DNA from: Anastatus disparis
Taxonomy: Eukaryota; Arthropoda; Insecta; Hymenoptera; Eupelmidae
DNA: 64,000 nucleotides
Direction: 5' to 3'
Assembly (NCBI GenBank): GCA_017163975.1
Contig: JAFFSR010000227.1
Coordinates: 7,430,501-7,494,500, forward strand
Of the stretch, positions 62,109 to 64,000 are shown one piece after another. How positions within the stretch are numbered: the stretch's first letter is position 1; each line of letters begins with the position of its first letter. The translations under genes were made by a program, and so were the position numbers. The notes beneath the pieces were generated by a model. That model was given only the letters and a program-made list of their open reading frames with translations, was not told where the DNA came from and made no database searches.

Positions 62109-64000
62109 AAATGTTTTTACGAGTTCACAATTTATTATTGTATAATCTTTTATTGACTGAATTTTAAACACTCATTCGATATCATCGCTTCTCACTATAA
62201 GTAATGGATTCAGATTTTTAAGCAAAAATTAATACTTTTCACTTTTGTAGCGAATATTAGCACAACATTGCTACGAAAAGTAACACATATCAATTTTGTC
62301 CCCTTAATAAAACATTTAAACGATAATCTGATGATTAGTCAGCGAAATGTGCTACCTTTTTCGAGACAATCTAAACATGTTACTCTTGGCGACAAATGGT
62401 GCAGGAGGATACTGGTTATTGTAGCACAAATAACGATGTAATCAAATACTTAAAGACAATAAAAAATCACTCAATTTTATCATTTACTCGTAACATATCC
62501 TATCTTCTATACAAATTTATTTTAAAAGAATATGACTTAAGTAATCAGATAAATTAAAAAAAAAAAAAAAAAACAGCCCGTAAAATCACCTTGATCTATC
62601 ACAATACAAAGAAAAAGCAAGGTGCCCGTCGCAGTTGGCAACTTATAAACGCACCCGGTCGTCGACGGCGACAGAAAATCAAGAGAGAAACAGGAAACCA
62701 CAGCCAAGCAAACAGAGAGACACAGACACACGTAAACATTCGAGAAGAAGAGAAGGAAAGAAAAAAGATAGATAGAGAGAGGGACAGATATTATAAACCA
62801 ACAGTCTTAAACTGCTAACAGAACAAGTTGCGGTCAAGCCGCGCGTTATATTCATTTACCTTAGCGTTAATCATTGGGTGTTTTAAATGGATTGTAATAC
62901 GATGCCCCAGCCGTCCTTCTTTTATATACCAATTGATCTCTCTTATATATTATGAGAAGTTCATATATATATATTAGTGCAATATCGATACCCATTCTCT
63001 TTACAAGCCCATATATCTATACTGCTTTTGATACATATTATGCATGCGGTCCGTATAATATCCCTCCGCATTGTAATTCGATAGATTTGCTCAAAAAAAA
63101 AGAAGGAGAGAGAGAGAGAGACGATGATTGAGAGTTTGGTATAATGTAGTGGTGACAACATGTATATACGCATTATGTACGCTACTAACGCATAAGACTG
63201 GTAACTGCAAATTATGGGATTAATTGAAATCGCAAGTCCCACGCATGGTTTTGCGCGTTATTATGGCTCGTGGTTTTTCATCTCTTGTATGGCCGTTTTA
63301 TAAAAGCCAGTTTTGCGGCTAAGAAAAGTCAATGATTTTTCATTCGCTGAGAATTTGTATGCTTGTGCGCTTAATGGCTTCGATTACTGCTTAGATTTTT
63401 CGTGATTTTTTAATTTTTATAATTCAGATTTTGGAATTTTAATTTTTGACTTATACTTATCAACTTTAATTTTGATCGTCGTGCACTTTATAAGATGTTA
63501 TATTTCATTTTTTTTACAGATTTTCAATTAAATACTGTTATAACTAGAAATACTGTTTATTAATCTACATCGATTATGAAGAATAAATTCCAAAAGACTA
63601 GACACAACAAATTTTTCACAATCTTATTATCTCCAAATCTTCATCAAACTAACAAATCAACTAAAAAAAATGACCATCTCTAGTCCTGTCAAAACCACAA
63701 AAAAATTCCTTTATCATATTGACCATCAAATCGACATTTATAATCCGGGCATCTCTTCGAGCTCATCAATTCGTTAAACATATTATAATAAAAGCTTTAT
63801 ATATTTCGTTAAATATACAGAAAAAAAGGTAATAAAGTGTCAAAAGAAAAAGGAAAAAAAAAAAAAAACAGTAAGATAAACACGAGGATATATAAGCTTA
63901 TTATAAGCGCTTACCTTATCTCAATATCGCTTTCTTCTCTTTACGGGACGATTTTTATATACATATAGGTACACACGCTAGATTGAAGTCGACGGGCCGA
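62109..64000. other. Non-coding AT-rich DNA to window end
   Basis: No gene identified. Includes A/T homopolymers (62558-62573, 63850-63868), a purine-rich stretch at 62680-62790 and a (GA)n run at 63106-63121. Confidence 0.5.

Noticed and set aside
62591..62818. Arg/Lys-rich 75-codon frame
   Set aside because: Low-complexity purine-rich DNA; no start context or family resemblance.

Overview
The window looks like nuclear DNA from an insect. It is strongly AT-rich and full of A/T tracts and microsatellites. Its protein genes are intronless BTB/POZ genes followed by eukaryotic AATAAA signals, and it carries tRNA-derived SINEs and many small inverted-repeat elements. Lineage-specific expansions of speckle-type-POZ-like genes are known from several arthropods. 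A parasitoid-wasp-like hymenopteran is a reasonable guess, but the sequence does not prove it.

Region 1 (1 to about 18.8 kb) is a tandem array on the minus strand. It holds six intact single-exon genes (1037-1942, 5040-5945, 9155-10060, 12212-13117, 14974-15900, 17415-18299) and two 3'-end relics (7490-7721, 11395-11577). The proteins are 294-308 aa: a short, diverged MATH-like N-terminal half, a clear BTB domain that keeps the Cul3-contact pattern (hydrophobic-X-Glu), and a BACK-like tail, similar to SPOP/TDPOZ substrate adaptors of Cullin-3 ubiquitin ligases. Two subtypes, A and B, largely alternate (A/B chimera, B, A relic, A, B relic, A, B, A). This suggests the array grew by duplicating an A+B pair. 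Each subtype has its own flanks: A genes share a leader and an AATAAA about 140 nt after the stop, while B-type ends have AATAAA overlapping the stop codon. The first gene joins an A-type front to a B-type end and 3' flank. A 1,261-bp inverted-repeat element sits in one spacer between TTAA copies, and the paralogous spacer preserves the empty site. Three A genes carry a short pogo/Tigger-like element upstream.

Region 2 (about 18.8 to 64 kb) has no gene I can identify. It is AT-rich intergenic or intronic DNA with small islands of higher GC, purine/pyrimidine tracts and many non-autonomous repeats. These include five tRNA-derived SINEs plus one fragment (two SINEs lie in a longer shared block), several hairpin or MITE-like elements (31.5, 37.6, 51.1-51.7, 52.6, 58.9 and 62.0 kb), and a 1.9-kb composite at 46965-48865 holding 85 uninterrupted TG units and eight diverged ~163-bp repeats between 15-bp inverted repeats. 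Two weak possible exons (20526-20750 minus and 24475-24612 plus) are the only coding hints.

The clearest candidate for undescribed biology is the alternating A/B BTB array, in which the ligase-binding half is kept and the recognition half diverges. The second is the microsatellite/minisatellite element at 47 kb.
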